Made by a program: the position numbers and the translations under genes. The notes beneath the pieces are model-generated. The model saw nothing but the letters and a program-made list of their open reading frames with translations, did no database searches and was not told the origin of the DNA. From Dyadobacter linearis (GTDB lineage Bacteria > Bacteroidota > Bacteroidia > Cytophagales > Spirosomataceae): DNA of 64,000 nucleotides. The DNA lies in contig NZ_CAJRAU010000002.1 of NCBI RefSeq assembly GCF_907165045.1, positions 62,001 to 126,000 on the forward strand. Reading direction: 5' to 3'. Positions 8,458-15,584 of this stretch are shown here, piece after piece. Each line of letters begins with the position of its first letter. The stretch's first letter is position 1.

Positions 8458-10068
8458 CTATTGATCACTTTGGGTTATCCGATTCTCAAAAAACTCTGTG
8501 AAATAGTAGCCGCCAGTCTTCGGCGGCCCTACAAACCTTAAAATGTTTAACTCTCTTGCTTTGCTAAGCTGGCGCTCAATAGTCTTTTGTGGTTTTCCCG
8601 ATCGTTTTGCTATCTCGCCAGATTTAAGTCCCTCAGTTTCATTGACGATCATAACTATTCTCATGATTTCTGACTTACTCGCATTTTTCAGGCGGTTCAA
8701 ATTTCCGTTCCCAATTTCTTCATCAAACAAATGATTCACGATCTTAACTACCACAGGTTCTATGTGTATATCAATGAGAATAGTCGGCGGGGGAGATGGA
8801 AGTTGATTTACTCCCGCATTTACTCCCTCACTTACTCCCGCATTTACTCCCTCACTTACTCCCGCATTTACTCCCTCACTTACATCCTCATCTTTACTGA
8901 CTGGAATCGGGATCTTCATTTTGAAAATGTTTCCCTCTACAAACTCAGGCTTTCGTTTGCCAGCATACATTTTGGTATAGTGAGCCACATTTCTGGCTCC
9001 TGAACCAAGTTCTTCCGCTCTGCCAAGCTGGATGAAAAACTTGACTATCACCGGATTTTTTGGGAAGGTAATACCGGCCAGAGGATTGATAATGCCCTCA
9101 CCGTTCGGCTTGTTAGCATTCTCAGTCTCAACCGTGTCTTTGCCAATAACAAACCGGCCAGGGGACGCACTGGTATATTCCCGATGGACAATCATATTGG
9201 CGATTACTTCTCTGAATATAGCAGTCCGTATGCTAACTCGCTGATTGCCTTCCAGGTAAAATTTATCCGGCAAATGTTTTCCAGCGAAGTCTAAAAGCTG
9301 TTCATAAGCTTCGATCAAATTCGTCTGAATGTATGCGCGGTCATCGTATCGAAATGTATTATCTATTCTGACTAGCGCGTCTATTTTAAAATGCGGCAAT
9401 ACCTGTGTGATTACTTCATCCTTGCCAAGAAGTAATGTGGCAGCGAGTGTATAACCTTCTTCTCCTGTTTGAAAGTCGCGCTTCCAAAGTCCTGCCGCTC
9501 TCAAAAGTTGAGTATTGTCCAATGCCAGCCAGGGATGATCCGCGTTATTGCTGCGAATGAGATTTCTTACTTTTGGAAACAAATCTGCCTTAAAGTTCTC
9601 AAACCGAAGATGTGGCAGAATAGCGTTTTCAGTGTATTTTGAATTTTTCTTGTTAACTATCTCTGCAATCTTATGCGGCTCATTTATCCTAAGATCTGCG
9701 TCCCCATTTCTAAAATAAACTACGTTTGACAGCCGGTGCACTTGCGAGTCGGCCGGCAGCAAAATGTGTATAATCGGTTGGCCTCCGATCATGTACTTTT
9801 TAGGAGTAAATACAAACGGCGGATTCATTTTTTGAGGATCATTGGACAAATATGTCAAGTCCTTGATCATCTTATCAACTTGCTCAGGCAGGACTCCCGT
9901 GACTGTACCGGAATCATCTACACCGAGGAAGATGTTGCCACCTTCATTATTAAGCATTGCACAAATTGATTCAAATAGGGTTTTAGGCAATGCAAACTTG
10001 GCTTCCTTGAATTCCAACCTGGTGCCTTCACCTTGTTTTAGCAGTGTATTTATCTGTTCTATTGTCAT
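8458..10068 (-). CDS. AlbA_2/Schlafen-like DNA-binding domain protein with C-terminal winged helix
   Basis: A 536-residue soluble protein of the group often labelled RecG-like helicase or putative transcriptional regulator, though no helicase motif is present. The N-terminal AlbA_2 (Schlafen-fold) domain spans about 1-130. It carries EGTRLEFKEAK near residue 14 and the FESICAMLNNEGGNIFLGV block near 32. The middle part (about 150-390) carries the REVIANMIVHREY and PFxNP-like segments common to this family. A low-complexity linker of three exact 8-residue repeats (SEGVNAGV) and a proline run precede a C-terminal winged-helix domain (about 470-530: KSGEIAKRSGKPQKTIERQL). Members are thought to bind nucleic acids or regulate transcription. 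It stands alone with its own promoter region upstream. Function is inferred from family. Confidence 0.83.
   Translation of the reverse strand: MTIEQINTLLKQGEGTRLEFKEAKFALPKTLFESICAMLNNEGGNIFLGVDDSGTVTGVLPEQVDKMIKDLTYLSNDPQKMNPPFVFTPKKYMIGGQPIIHILLPADSQVHRLSNVVYFRNGDADLRINEPHKIAEIVNKKNSKYTENAILPHLRFENFKADLFPKVRNLIRSNNADHPWLALDNTQLLRAAGLWKRDFQTGEEGYTLAATLLLGKDEVITQVLPHFKIDALVRIDNTFRYDDRAYIQTNLIEAYEQLLDFAGKHLPDKFYLEGNQRVSIRTAIFREVIANMIVHREYTSASPGRFVIGKDTVETENANKPNGEGIINPLAGITFPKNPVIVKFFIQLGRAEELGSGARNVAHYTKMYAGKRKPEFVEGNIFKMKIPIPVSKDEDVSEGVNAGVSEGVNAGVSEGVNAGVNQLPSPPPTILIDIHIEPVVVKIVNHLFDEEIGNGNLNRLKNASKSEIMRIVMIVNETEGLKSGEIAKRSGKPQKTIERQLSKARELNILRFVGPPKTGGYYFTEFFENRITQSDQ
8808..8879 (-). repeat. 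Three exact 24-bp tandem repeats inside the AlbA_2 gene
   Basis: Positions 8808-8831, 8832-8855 and 8856-8879 are identical 24-mers. On the coding strand each unit encodes SEGVNAGV. The unit is a multiple of three, so changes in copy number would keep the frame and only lengthen or shorten the linker before the winged helix. Confidence 0.95.
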
Positions 10069-10354
10069 TTAAATAGAGATAATGTCTCGCTATCTCTACT
10101 AGTGAAATGATTAATCATACATCTCATATTTTGAGCAATTATTTAAAGGTCTGCGAAGGATATTCTTATTGTAGAATAGATTGGTATCTAACTAGTACAT
10201 GCTTCAATCAACGTTTTTGTTGCGCCTTACTTTCGAGTTCTGAAACAAGAACCGTTAAAAAATTCCCCCTCCCTCACCTTGCATCCCACCAATTTTCTCC
10301 CGAATATGCGCCTTCCCAATAAATGCGCGTAAAATGAAAAATGTTAGAAGTATT

Positions 10355-10438
10355 GCCCTGTTATGGTGTGGATCAGGCGAAAGCCCCAAGGCGCTTACGC
10401 GAGCGCGGGACACCTAAGACAGGGCATTTTATTTTTTT
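10355..10438 (+). ncRNA. Candidate structured RNA (three-way junction) ending in a T-rich tail
   Basis: The 10069-10459 gap contains a compact fold. The outer stem is GCCCTGT (10355-10361) with ACAGGGC (10419-10425). An inner stem is GGTGT (10365-10369) with ACACC (10410-10414). Two hairpins sit inside: GGC-GAAA-GCC (10376-10385, a GNRA-type tetraloop) and GCGCT/AGCGC (10391-10406). The outer stem is followed by ATTTTATTTTTTT, so it could act as an intrinsic terminator ahead of the small ORF at 10460. A 27-codon ORF (start 10334) runs through the structure and stops at 10415-10417. A 17-base near-repeat, TCCCAATAAATRCGYGT, flanks it at 10314-10330 and 10442-10458. I do not recognise a known riboswitch or ribozyme consensus. 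The rest of the gap shows nothing convincing. Confidence 0.4.
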
Positions 10439-10459
10439 CCATCCCAATAAATACGTGTT

Positions 10460-10699
10460 ATGTACAACAAACCAAACTCCCCAGAGTCTGAGGACTCGAC
10501 GTGTATGGCCTACGGTCAAATGGTCAATGAATTGCTGAGTGCCAGCTCGGCCGACACCTGGTGCGAACATCTCTGGGCAATGTACGGCGGGTACGTCATC
10601 GCTCAAAGGGAATTGGGTTACGGCCCCGATGCTCCGAATGTTTTCTGGTCGTTTCGCGATCTTCTGTTTTTCTTTCAGGAGTTGAAGGGCAATGATTGA
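10460..10699 (+). CDS. Small hypothetical protein
   Basis: A 79-residue ORF with balanced composition, rich in aromatic residues (W, Y, F), with no signal peptide or membrane segment. It does not match a family I know. The segment with YGQMVNELL near residue 18 and YVIAQRELGYGPDAP near residue 45 looks like normal folded protein. The start codon lies immediately after the second copy of a repeated TCCCAATAAAT leader and 35 bases after the structured-RNA candidate, so it may be controlled by that element. There is no overlapping gene on either strand. The call rests on codon quality and context only. Confidence 0.5.
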   Translation: MYNKPNSPESEDSTCMAYGQMVNELLSASSADTWCEHLWAMYGGYVIAQRELGYGPDAPNVFWSFRDLLFFFQELKGND

Positions 10700-10714
10700 A
10701 GAATTGAATGTGCG

Positions 10715-10792
10715 TTGTCACCCTGAGCGCAGTCGAAGGGTTGTGAGCGCGCCCTTGATCGTAGCGCCCTTCGACTGCGCTCAGGGTGACAA
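10715..10792. repeat. 26-bp perfect inverted repeat (REP-like)
   Basis: Left arm 10715-10740 and right arm 10767-10792 are perfect reverse complements, each containing CCCTGAGCGCAGTCGAAGGG or its complement, with a 26-base loop. It lies between the small ORF and the reductase gene. Palindromes with this CTTCGACTGCGCTCAGGG core recur as dispersed REP-like elements in many bacterial genomes, including Bacteroidota. There is no T-run directly after either arm, so it is not a classic terminator. Confidence 0.9.
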
Positions 10793-10852
10793 GTTAAATA
10801 GCACTCACGTTCCTTTATTACGATTTATAACAATCTGTTAGCTACTTGAAAA

Positions 10853-11377
10853 ATGCGAAAACTGGTTCTTTACATTGCTTCCAGCGTCGACGGATACATT
10901 GCTGCTCCTGGCGATGACCTGGGATTTTTGGCGAAAGTGGAAAAGGAAGGGGAGGATTATGGATATGCGGATTTCATTGCGGAGGTCGATACGGTGATCG
11001 TCGGCCGCCGGACTTACGATTGGGTAATGCAGCACGTTCCTGAGTTTAGCCACTCGGACAAGGAATCGTATATCATCACCAGAACGCCGCAGGAAAGCGT
11101 TGGTAACACCCATTTTTATACCGGCGACATCGGCGAGCTGGTACAGGCATTGAAAGCGAAAGAAGGCGGCACGATCTTCTGCGACGGCGGTGCCGAAGTA
11201 GTACACCAGCTCCTGACACGCGGCCTGATTGATGAATTTGTGATTTCAATCATCCCCACATTCGTCGGTGACGGTACCCGGCTTTTCAAAGACGGCCGGC
11301 CCGGCGGGGATCTGCAATTGGTTGATGTGAAGAGTTTCGATACCGGATTGGTGCAGCTTTTTTATAGGAGGGTCTAG
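10853..11377 (+). CDS. Dihydrofolate reductase family protein (RibD C-terminal-like)
   Basis: A 174-residue cytoplasmic reductase of the DHFR/RibD_C superfamily, similar in layout to YyaP/YwjB. The N-terminus MRKLVLYIASSVDGYIA matches the typical first strand and substrate loop. VGRRTYDWV near residue 50 is the nucleotide-binding region, and the IFCDGGAEVVHQLL segment near residue 105 is the second NADPH-contact region. Length is normal. These proteins are predicted NADPH-dependent reductases with unassigned substrates; they are not the housekeeping FolA. The gene sits alone between a REP-like palindrome and a hairpin terminator. Confidence 0.88.
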   Translation: MRKLVLYIASSVDGYIAAPGDDLGFLAKVEKEGEDYGYADFIAEVDTVIVGRRTYDWVMQHVPEFSHSDKESYIITRTPQESVGNTHFYTGDIGELVQALKAKEGGTIFCDGGAEVVHQLLTRGLIDEFVISIIPTFVGDGTRLFKDGRPGGDLQLVDVKSFDTGLVQLFYRRV

Positions 11378-11396
11378 GGCGATTTGCTAGTTAGGG

Positions 11397-11417
11397 GGCT
11401 CCGCGGGAGCCTTTTTT
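11397..11417 (+). terminator. Terminator of the DHFR-family gene, same hairpin as the minisatellite
   Basis: GGCTCC (11397-11402) pairs with GGAGCC (11406-11411) across a GCG loop, followed by six T. The arms are identical to the hairpins repeated in the adjacent 53-bp array. Confidence 0.85.
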
Positions 11418-11482
11418 CGTTTGTGGCGATTCGTTTCTAGAAACAGGTAGCCCCGCTGGGGCTGCGTTTGGTCATTAAAAAA

Positions 11483-11876
11483 GGCTCCCTGGGGAGCCTC
11501 CTATTTCTAGAAAAAAGATCAGCCCAGCAATGCAAGGCTCCCAGAGGAGCCTCCTGTTTCTAGAAAAAAGATCAACCCGGCAATGTCAGGCTCCCAGATG
11601 AGCCTCCTGTTTCTAGAAAAAAGATCAACCCAGCAATGTCAGGCTCCCAGAGGAGCCACCTGTTTCTAGAAAAAAGATCAGCCCAGCAATGTCAGGCTCC
11701 CAGAGGAGCCTCCTGTTTCTAGAAAAAAGATCAGCCCAGCAATGCAAGGCTCCCAGAGGAGCCTCCTGTTTCTAGAAAAAAGATCAGCCCAGCAATGTCA
11801 GGCTCCCAGAGGAGCCTCCTGTTTCTAGAAAAGAGACTAACCCCTTGTATATCAGGCTCCGCAGGAGCCTCCTGTT
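11483..11876. repeat. 53-bp tandem minisatellite of GGCTCC hairpins
   Basis: The element TTTCTAGAA recurs at 11504, 11557, 11610, 11663, 11716, 11769 and 11822, an exact 53-base spacing. Each unit holds the palindrome TTTCTAGAAA, an A-rich GATCARCCCRGCAATG spacer and a hairpin GGCTCC-loop-GGAGCC followed by TCCTG. Six units are near identical; the last (from 11822) is diverged in its spacer. Related but non-periodic elements lie to the left: TTTCTAGAAA at 11434 and an AGCCCC/GGGGCT hairpin near 11450. The array fills the 11378-11914 space between two convergent genes. No open frame of note crosses it. The repeats are contiguous with no unique spacers, so it is not CRISPR. Confidence 0.95.
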
Positions 11877-11914
11877 TATCCAGCATTCGACATTAACGAA
11901 TACAACACAACCCC

Positions 11915-12901
11915 TCACTGCTCACGAAACGAAATTTCCACCCGCCGGTTTTTACTCTTATTCTCCTCACTATCATTCTCAGCAACAAGAAAATAAGAAC
12001 CCTTCCATTCAACCCGGATTTGCCCGGGGCTCACTCCGTTTGTTTTCATATAATGCTGCACGACCCGGGCGCGGTATTCTGAGAGGATCAGGTTCAGATT
12101 CTGCTTGCCAACATTGTCGGTGTGGCCAGTTACCCGGGCAATGAGATTATGCCGTCGTACCAATACTGCGCATACAGAATCCAGAACAAGGCGGCTGTCT
12201 TTCCTGAGGTGGTAGCTGCTTTGGTCGAAATACAAAGTCCTCGGCGTCAGCATTTGAAGCGCGGCCTGGCTGTTTGTTTTTGCATTTTCATAACGTACAA
12301 ACAAGAAGTTAAAACCTTCATTGAGCATTACCTTTTCCTTTGAAAGGCTATGTTCAACCTCCTTTTCATTTTTGTCAAAAATACCTGTATGAAGTGTGTA
12401 AGCACCGGGAAGAACGTAGTTCGCGGTTATGTTCCGGTGTTTTGGCGAACTTACAATCGGCCTGTTCTCCTGCACTTTACGTGTGGTTTCGTCCATTAAC
12501 ACTATTGACATTGTTACGCTATCAGGCGCGTCAACTTGCACGAATAATTGGCTTTTTGGGAAAATGGTTTCGTCTAACTTAATGGAAGGATCCAGCCCAT
12601 TTTTCAGCATAGGTACCTTTATTTCAAATGTGCCTTTTGCAAGATTTTTCCCGATTCTGTTTACTCCAATGTTTCTGGTTTCAAATCCAGCCAACTCAAA
12701 AGTCAGTTGCCGGGCTGAGTCGGGTAGCTCGAATGCAAACTTTCCGGATTTATCCAGATTAATTTTCTGCTTGCTTGTACTGAAAACTACTGTGATATTG
12801 CATTTCACATTGGTCTGGTCAGCGACATTGTAACAGTTGCCAGATAGGCGGAGTGAGTCAGAAGTAAATGCGAGAAGCGACAGGATGAGTGCAGTGAGCA
12901 T
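11915..12901 (-). CDS. OmpA-family protein with C-terminal peptidoglycan-binding domain
   Basis: A 328-residue exported protein. The N-terminus (LTALILSLLAFTS) is a plausible signal peptide. Residues 15-210 are beta-rich, with carboxypeptidase-regulatory-like features (SGKFAFELPDS, then FETRNIGV), and not a barrel I recognise. The C-terminal 110 residues are an OmpA-type domain: LYFDQSSYHL near 222, TGHTDNVGKQNLNLILSEYRA near 255 and NRRVEI at the end. OmpA domains bind diaminopimelate in peptidoglycan and anchor envelope proteins. It stands alone, with its promoter in the short gap before the divergent DinB gene. The role of the N-terminal half is unknown. Confidence 0.85.
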   Translation of the reverse strand: MLTALILSLLAFTSDSLRLSGNCYNVADQTNVKCNITVVFSTSKQKINLDKSGKFAFELPDSARQLTFELAGFETRNIGVNRIGKNLAKGTFEIKVPMLKNGLDPSIKLDETIFPKSQLFVQVDAPDSVTMSIVLMDETTRKVQENRPIVSSPKHRNITANYVLPGAYTLHTGIFDKNEKEVEHSLSKEKVMLNEGFNFLFVRYENAKTNSQAALQMLTPRTLYFDQSSYHLRKDSRLVLDSVCAVLVRRHNLIARVTGHTDNVGKQNLNLILSEYRARVVQHYMKTNGVSPGQIRVEWKGSYFLVAENDSEENKSKNRRVEISFREQ

Positions 12902-13012
12902 AGCCGGTTGACGGTGAGTTTAGAACTTTAAGGAAAAGGAAAGGACGGCTAACTGCTACTTGAAAGCGCTGCAAATCAGTATGATAATTTACATTGATAT
13001 AATAAGCATAAC

Positions 13013-13525
13013 ATGTTAGAAACCATCAAAGAGAGCATCTGGCAGCAATTCGGGGCGGGTATCAATACTTTGGGAAATGCAATTGAACGTTGTCCGGAGG
13101 ATTTATGGGAGAGTAAAAAGCGGTTTTTCTACATCGGATACCACGCATTAATCCTGGCGGATTACTACCTAACTATTCCCGCCCCGGAAGAATTTCATGC
13201 GGTACTTCCATTTTCATTCACGGAGCCAGACGAGATTCCCGATGGAGCTCTGGGAGATATGGTGCCCGATAAGCATTATACGCAAGCTGAAATGCTGACT
13301 TATGTTGAGGAAGTCCGTGCCAAGCTGAGCGAAGTAGTTTTTGGGCTGACCGAAGAGAAATTAAGCGAGCGCTGGGTTGAGCCGAGTGGCGATATGAATT
13401 ATTCGGTTTTGGAAATTTTGCTCTACAATTTGAGGCACGTGCAGCATCACGCCGCGCAGTTGAATTTGCTTCTGAGGCAGGAGCGGAACTTGCGATCGGA
13501 ATGGATTTTTCGGGTTGATGAGTAG
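13013..13525 (+). CDS. DinB family protein
   Basis: A 170-residue four-helix-bundle protein of the DinB/YfiT superfamily. It has a His in FYIGYHALILADYYL near residue 47 and the C-terminal LRHVQHHAAQLNLLLRQ segment near residue 145; these three histidines are the usual metal ligands of the family. Members are metal-dependent enzymes, often thiol transferases, or stress proteins with unknown substrate. The gene is divergent from the OmpA-family gene and 43 bases ahead of the two-gene nucleotidyltransferase module on the same strand. Co-transcription with that module is possible but not shown. Confidence 0.87.
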   Translation: MLETIKESIWQQFGAGINTLGNAIERCPEDLWESKKRFFYIGYHALILADYYLTIPAPEEFHAVLPFSFTEPDEIPDGALGDMVPDKHYTQAEMLTYVEEVRAKLSEVVFGLTEEKLSERWVEPSGDMNYSVLEILLYNLRHVQHHAAQLNLLLRQERNLRSEWIFRVDE

Positions 13526-13568
13526 GGCGTAGTTTTTTTAACAATATATTTAATCAAACAGAAGAGTT

Positions 13569-13763
13569 ATGGATCGAAAAATAGCTATGGTAAAACAGCA
13601 GATCAACATGAAAACTGGTGATCAAGCAGCCGATGATCTTGATTATTGGTTGACAAAGACGCCTCAGGAAAGGCTAGCGGCTGTTACCTTTCTTATTAGT
13701 CAGGTGTTGGAACCTTCGCAACGTATGGACAAGACTTTCTTTTCTCAAAGAAATATGAAATAA
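13569..13763 (+). CDS. Small partner protein upstream of the nucleotidyltransferase fusion
   Basis: A 64-residue acidic-to-neutral protein with the core DYWLTKTPQERLAAVTFL (residues 24-41). Small proteins with a YWxxxTPxERL-type core commonly sit directly upstream of stand-alone nucleotidyltransferase genes in bacteria, in a toxin-antitoxin-like layout; that is family-level recollection, not a search. Its TAA stop overlaps the ATG of the next gene (TAATG at 13761-13765), which indicates translational coupling. No DNA-binding motif is evident. A role as antitoxin or regulatory subunit is inference from size and arrangement. Confidence 0.75.
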   Translation: MDRKIAMVKQQINMKTGDQAADDLDYWLTKTPQERLAAVTFLISQVLEPSQRMDKTFFSQRNMK

Positions 13764-14857
13764 TGACACTGGCGACCGATTTCAAAGATTTTATTAACCT
13801 GTTGAATAAACATCAAGTCGAGTATTTGGTTGTAGGGGGATATGCAATGGCGTTTCATGGTAGTCCACGGTTTACAGGTGACCTTGACATTTGGATCAAA
13901 GTTTCTGAATCCAATGCTGAAAAAATGCTGACTGTTCTTAAAGAGTTTGGGTTTTCTTCATTGGGTTATAGTAAGGAAGATTTTTTGAAGGATAATATTA
14001 TCAATCAGATTGGTTACCCGCCGTTGAGAATTGACATACTAACATCTATTGACGGTGTAACTTTCTTAGAAGCGATTCAGCAAAAACGAACAATTATAAT
14101 CGATTCGATTGAAGTAGCTTTTATTGGAATTAAACAGCTGGTAGAAAATAAGACTGCATCAAACAGGCCGCAAGATATCGTTGATGTAGCTACATTAAAG
14201 GAAAGTGAAAAGGTGTCGGAACTTGACAAAGCTTCAGGAGCAAGCACTATCGCCAGTCGGCCAAATCTCTCCGCATACTCCCTCGCCATCATGCCCAACG
14301 CCACAATCCTGCAAGATGTAGCCGAAATGAAGCAGCAGTACAAAACTGCAATTGGCAAAAGCTACGGCAGTGCAAATGCAGACGGGCATATTTCTTTGGA
14401 TGGGTTTGAAGCCAGTGAAGAAGATTATCCGTATGTTCTTGCAGAGTACCGCCGCATTGTATCTGAGCTCGATCCTTTTGAGATTGTCTTTTCCGGTTTC
14501 GACGATTTTGACCGGGGTAACTTTTCTGCTTTTTACATTAACTTAACGAAAGATTCTTCTGAGGAAATCCGTGAGCGGACTGCCGTTATAATGAAGGCTT
14601 TTGACAAAAAAATCAAGAAGCAATACATGCGAAAGTGGGCGGATGAATCTAAAAACCCGCATATGTCCATTGGAAGGCGTCTGTCTCGTGAATGGATTGC
14701 GTTGGCTTATTCAATATTTACCAACTATGACGCGCGCTTTCATTGCAATGCATTTGCGATCAGGAAGTATAATGACAAACGCCGTCAGTATGATGTTGTA
14801 GATGTGCTTCCGCTGCTGGGCGCTCCTGCGGTGCAGCTGGATTTGTTCAATCCGTAA
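13763..14857 (+). CDS. Nucleotidyltransferase fused to a 2H phosphoesterase
   Basis: A 364-residue two-domain protein. Residues 1-150 are a minimal nucleotidyltransferase of the DUF6036/AbiEii-like group. They carry the motif GG at 25-26 followed by D40-L-D42, and a third acidic residue, D91, in RIDILTS; the RPQDIVDVATLKE ending at 147 is typical of the group. Residues about 168-364 are a complete 2H phosphoesterase with H209-I-S211 and H300-M-S302. All expected catalytic residues of both halves are present. The 2H half aligns along its full length with the stand-alone protein at 4188-4811, beginning exactly where that protein has Met7. The linker (150-167) is short and Ser/Ala-rich. The first half is visibly AT-richer than the second, which suggests two origins joined by loss of a stop and a start. 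Transfer of a nucleotide to a target by one half and removal by the other is one hypothesis. Confidence 0.85.
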   Translation: MTLATDFKDFINLLNKHQVEYLVVGGYAMAFHGSPRFTGDLDIWIKVSESNAEKMLTVLKEFGFSSLGYSKEDFLKDNIINQIGYPPLRIDILTSIDGVTFLEAIQQKRTIIIDSIEVAFIGIKQLVENKTASNRPQDIVDVATLKESEKVSELDKASGASTIASRPNLSAYSLAIMPNATILQDVAEMKQQYKTAIGKSYGSANADGHISLDGFEASEEDYPYVLAEYRRIVSELDPFEIVFSGFDDFDRGNFSAFYINLTKDSSEEIRERTAVIMKAFDKKIKKQYMRKWADESKNPHMSIGRRLSREWIALAYSIFTNYDARFHCNAFAIRKYNDKRRQYDVVDVLPLLGAPAVQLDLFNP

Positions 14858-14864
14858 AACCTTA

Positions 14865-15545
14865 TCACCCCACTTTCAACCACCCTGTAATGCTCAACCT
14901 GGCAGTATTGGTCACCAGCACTTCGTGTTCCAGTTCGCTGCTTTTGAAGAATACACTTTTCCCGCTAACAGGTGAGATATCCTGCTCACTGTCAGCGTGG
15001 TGGATCCGCAGCTCGCCGCCATTTCCTTCCTGCCAATCGGGATTCAGATAGGTGATCATTGAATATTGCCGGCTCGGATTATTCCGGAATTGGTCTAAGT
15101 GTTTTTTGTAAAAACTCCCCGCAGGGTACATTGCGTAATGGAATTCGTAACCAGTGATTCCTGTGTAGCAAGTACTGTTCAAATGCAGCACAAACGAGTC
15201 CATTAAATCGAAAAACTCGTTTTCGACAGGATCATTATGCTTCCGGTCGAGCCAGTAGATCATGTCGCTCCGGTAAAGTTTGTCGTGGAGAATGATTTTT
15301 TCATTGCCGGTACCGGCAGACTGAAAATGGCCTTGGGAATGCAATGCAGCGAGCTTTTCTCTCAGCTGGTTGGCGAGTGTTGCATTAAGGAAATTTTCCG
15401 CTATCCCCACTTTATTATCGATGTAGCTGTCGATAAGTGTATCAAATGCAGTTTGCAAAAAGTGAAGATTAAAAGTAAGTCCGGTGGCCGGATTAAGTGA
15501 AGATAGCACTATTATTTGTTTTTTTTGAAACAGTTGTCGGTGCAA
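14865..15545 (-). CDS. 2OG-Fe(II) oxygenase
   Basis: A 226-residue double-stranded beta-helix oxygenase resembling prolyl 4-hydroxylase-type enzymes. The metal ligands are H and D in KKHLDQF near residue 140 and the distal H in ELEHEV near residue 204; the 2-oxoglutarate-binding Arg is in ARLSITGW near residue 216. The substrate is unknown. The start used is the only upstream ATG. A TTG at LQTAFD, about 30 residues in, is an alternative, and the first 25 residues look weak. The gene is convergent with the fusion gene (7-base gap) and divergent from the sigma factor gene, so their promoters share a very short region. Confidence 0.87.
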   Translation of the reverse strand: MHRQLFQKKQIIVLSSLNPATGLTFNLHFLQTAFDTLIDSYIDNKVGIAENFLNATLANQLREKLAALHSQGHFQSAGTGNEKIILHDKLYRSDMIYWLDRKHNDPVENEFFDLMDSFVLHLNSTCYTGITGYEFHYAMYPAGSFYKKHLDQFRNNPSRQYSMITYLNPDWQEGNGGELRIHHADSEQDISPVSGKSVFFKSSELEHEVLVTNTARLSITGWLKVG

Positions 15546-15584
15546 AATCGCTGCATTTCGTCTTGTACTTGTAAATCCTTTTGC

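Noticed and set aside
8458..10068. RecG-type helicase function for the AlbA_2 protein
   Set aside because: No Walker A or DEAD/DExH motif is present; the helicase label of this family comes from annotation habit.
10107..10322. 71-codon plus-strand ORF
   Set aside because: Composition is unlike a real protein, with no domain or ribosome site, and it lies in an intergenic region with repeats and a structured element.
11483..11876. Possible CRISPR array at the 53-bp repeats
   Set aside because: The units are directly joined with no unique spacers, each unit is itself two palindromes, and no cas gene is present in the window.
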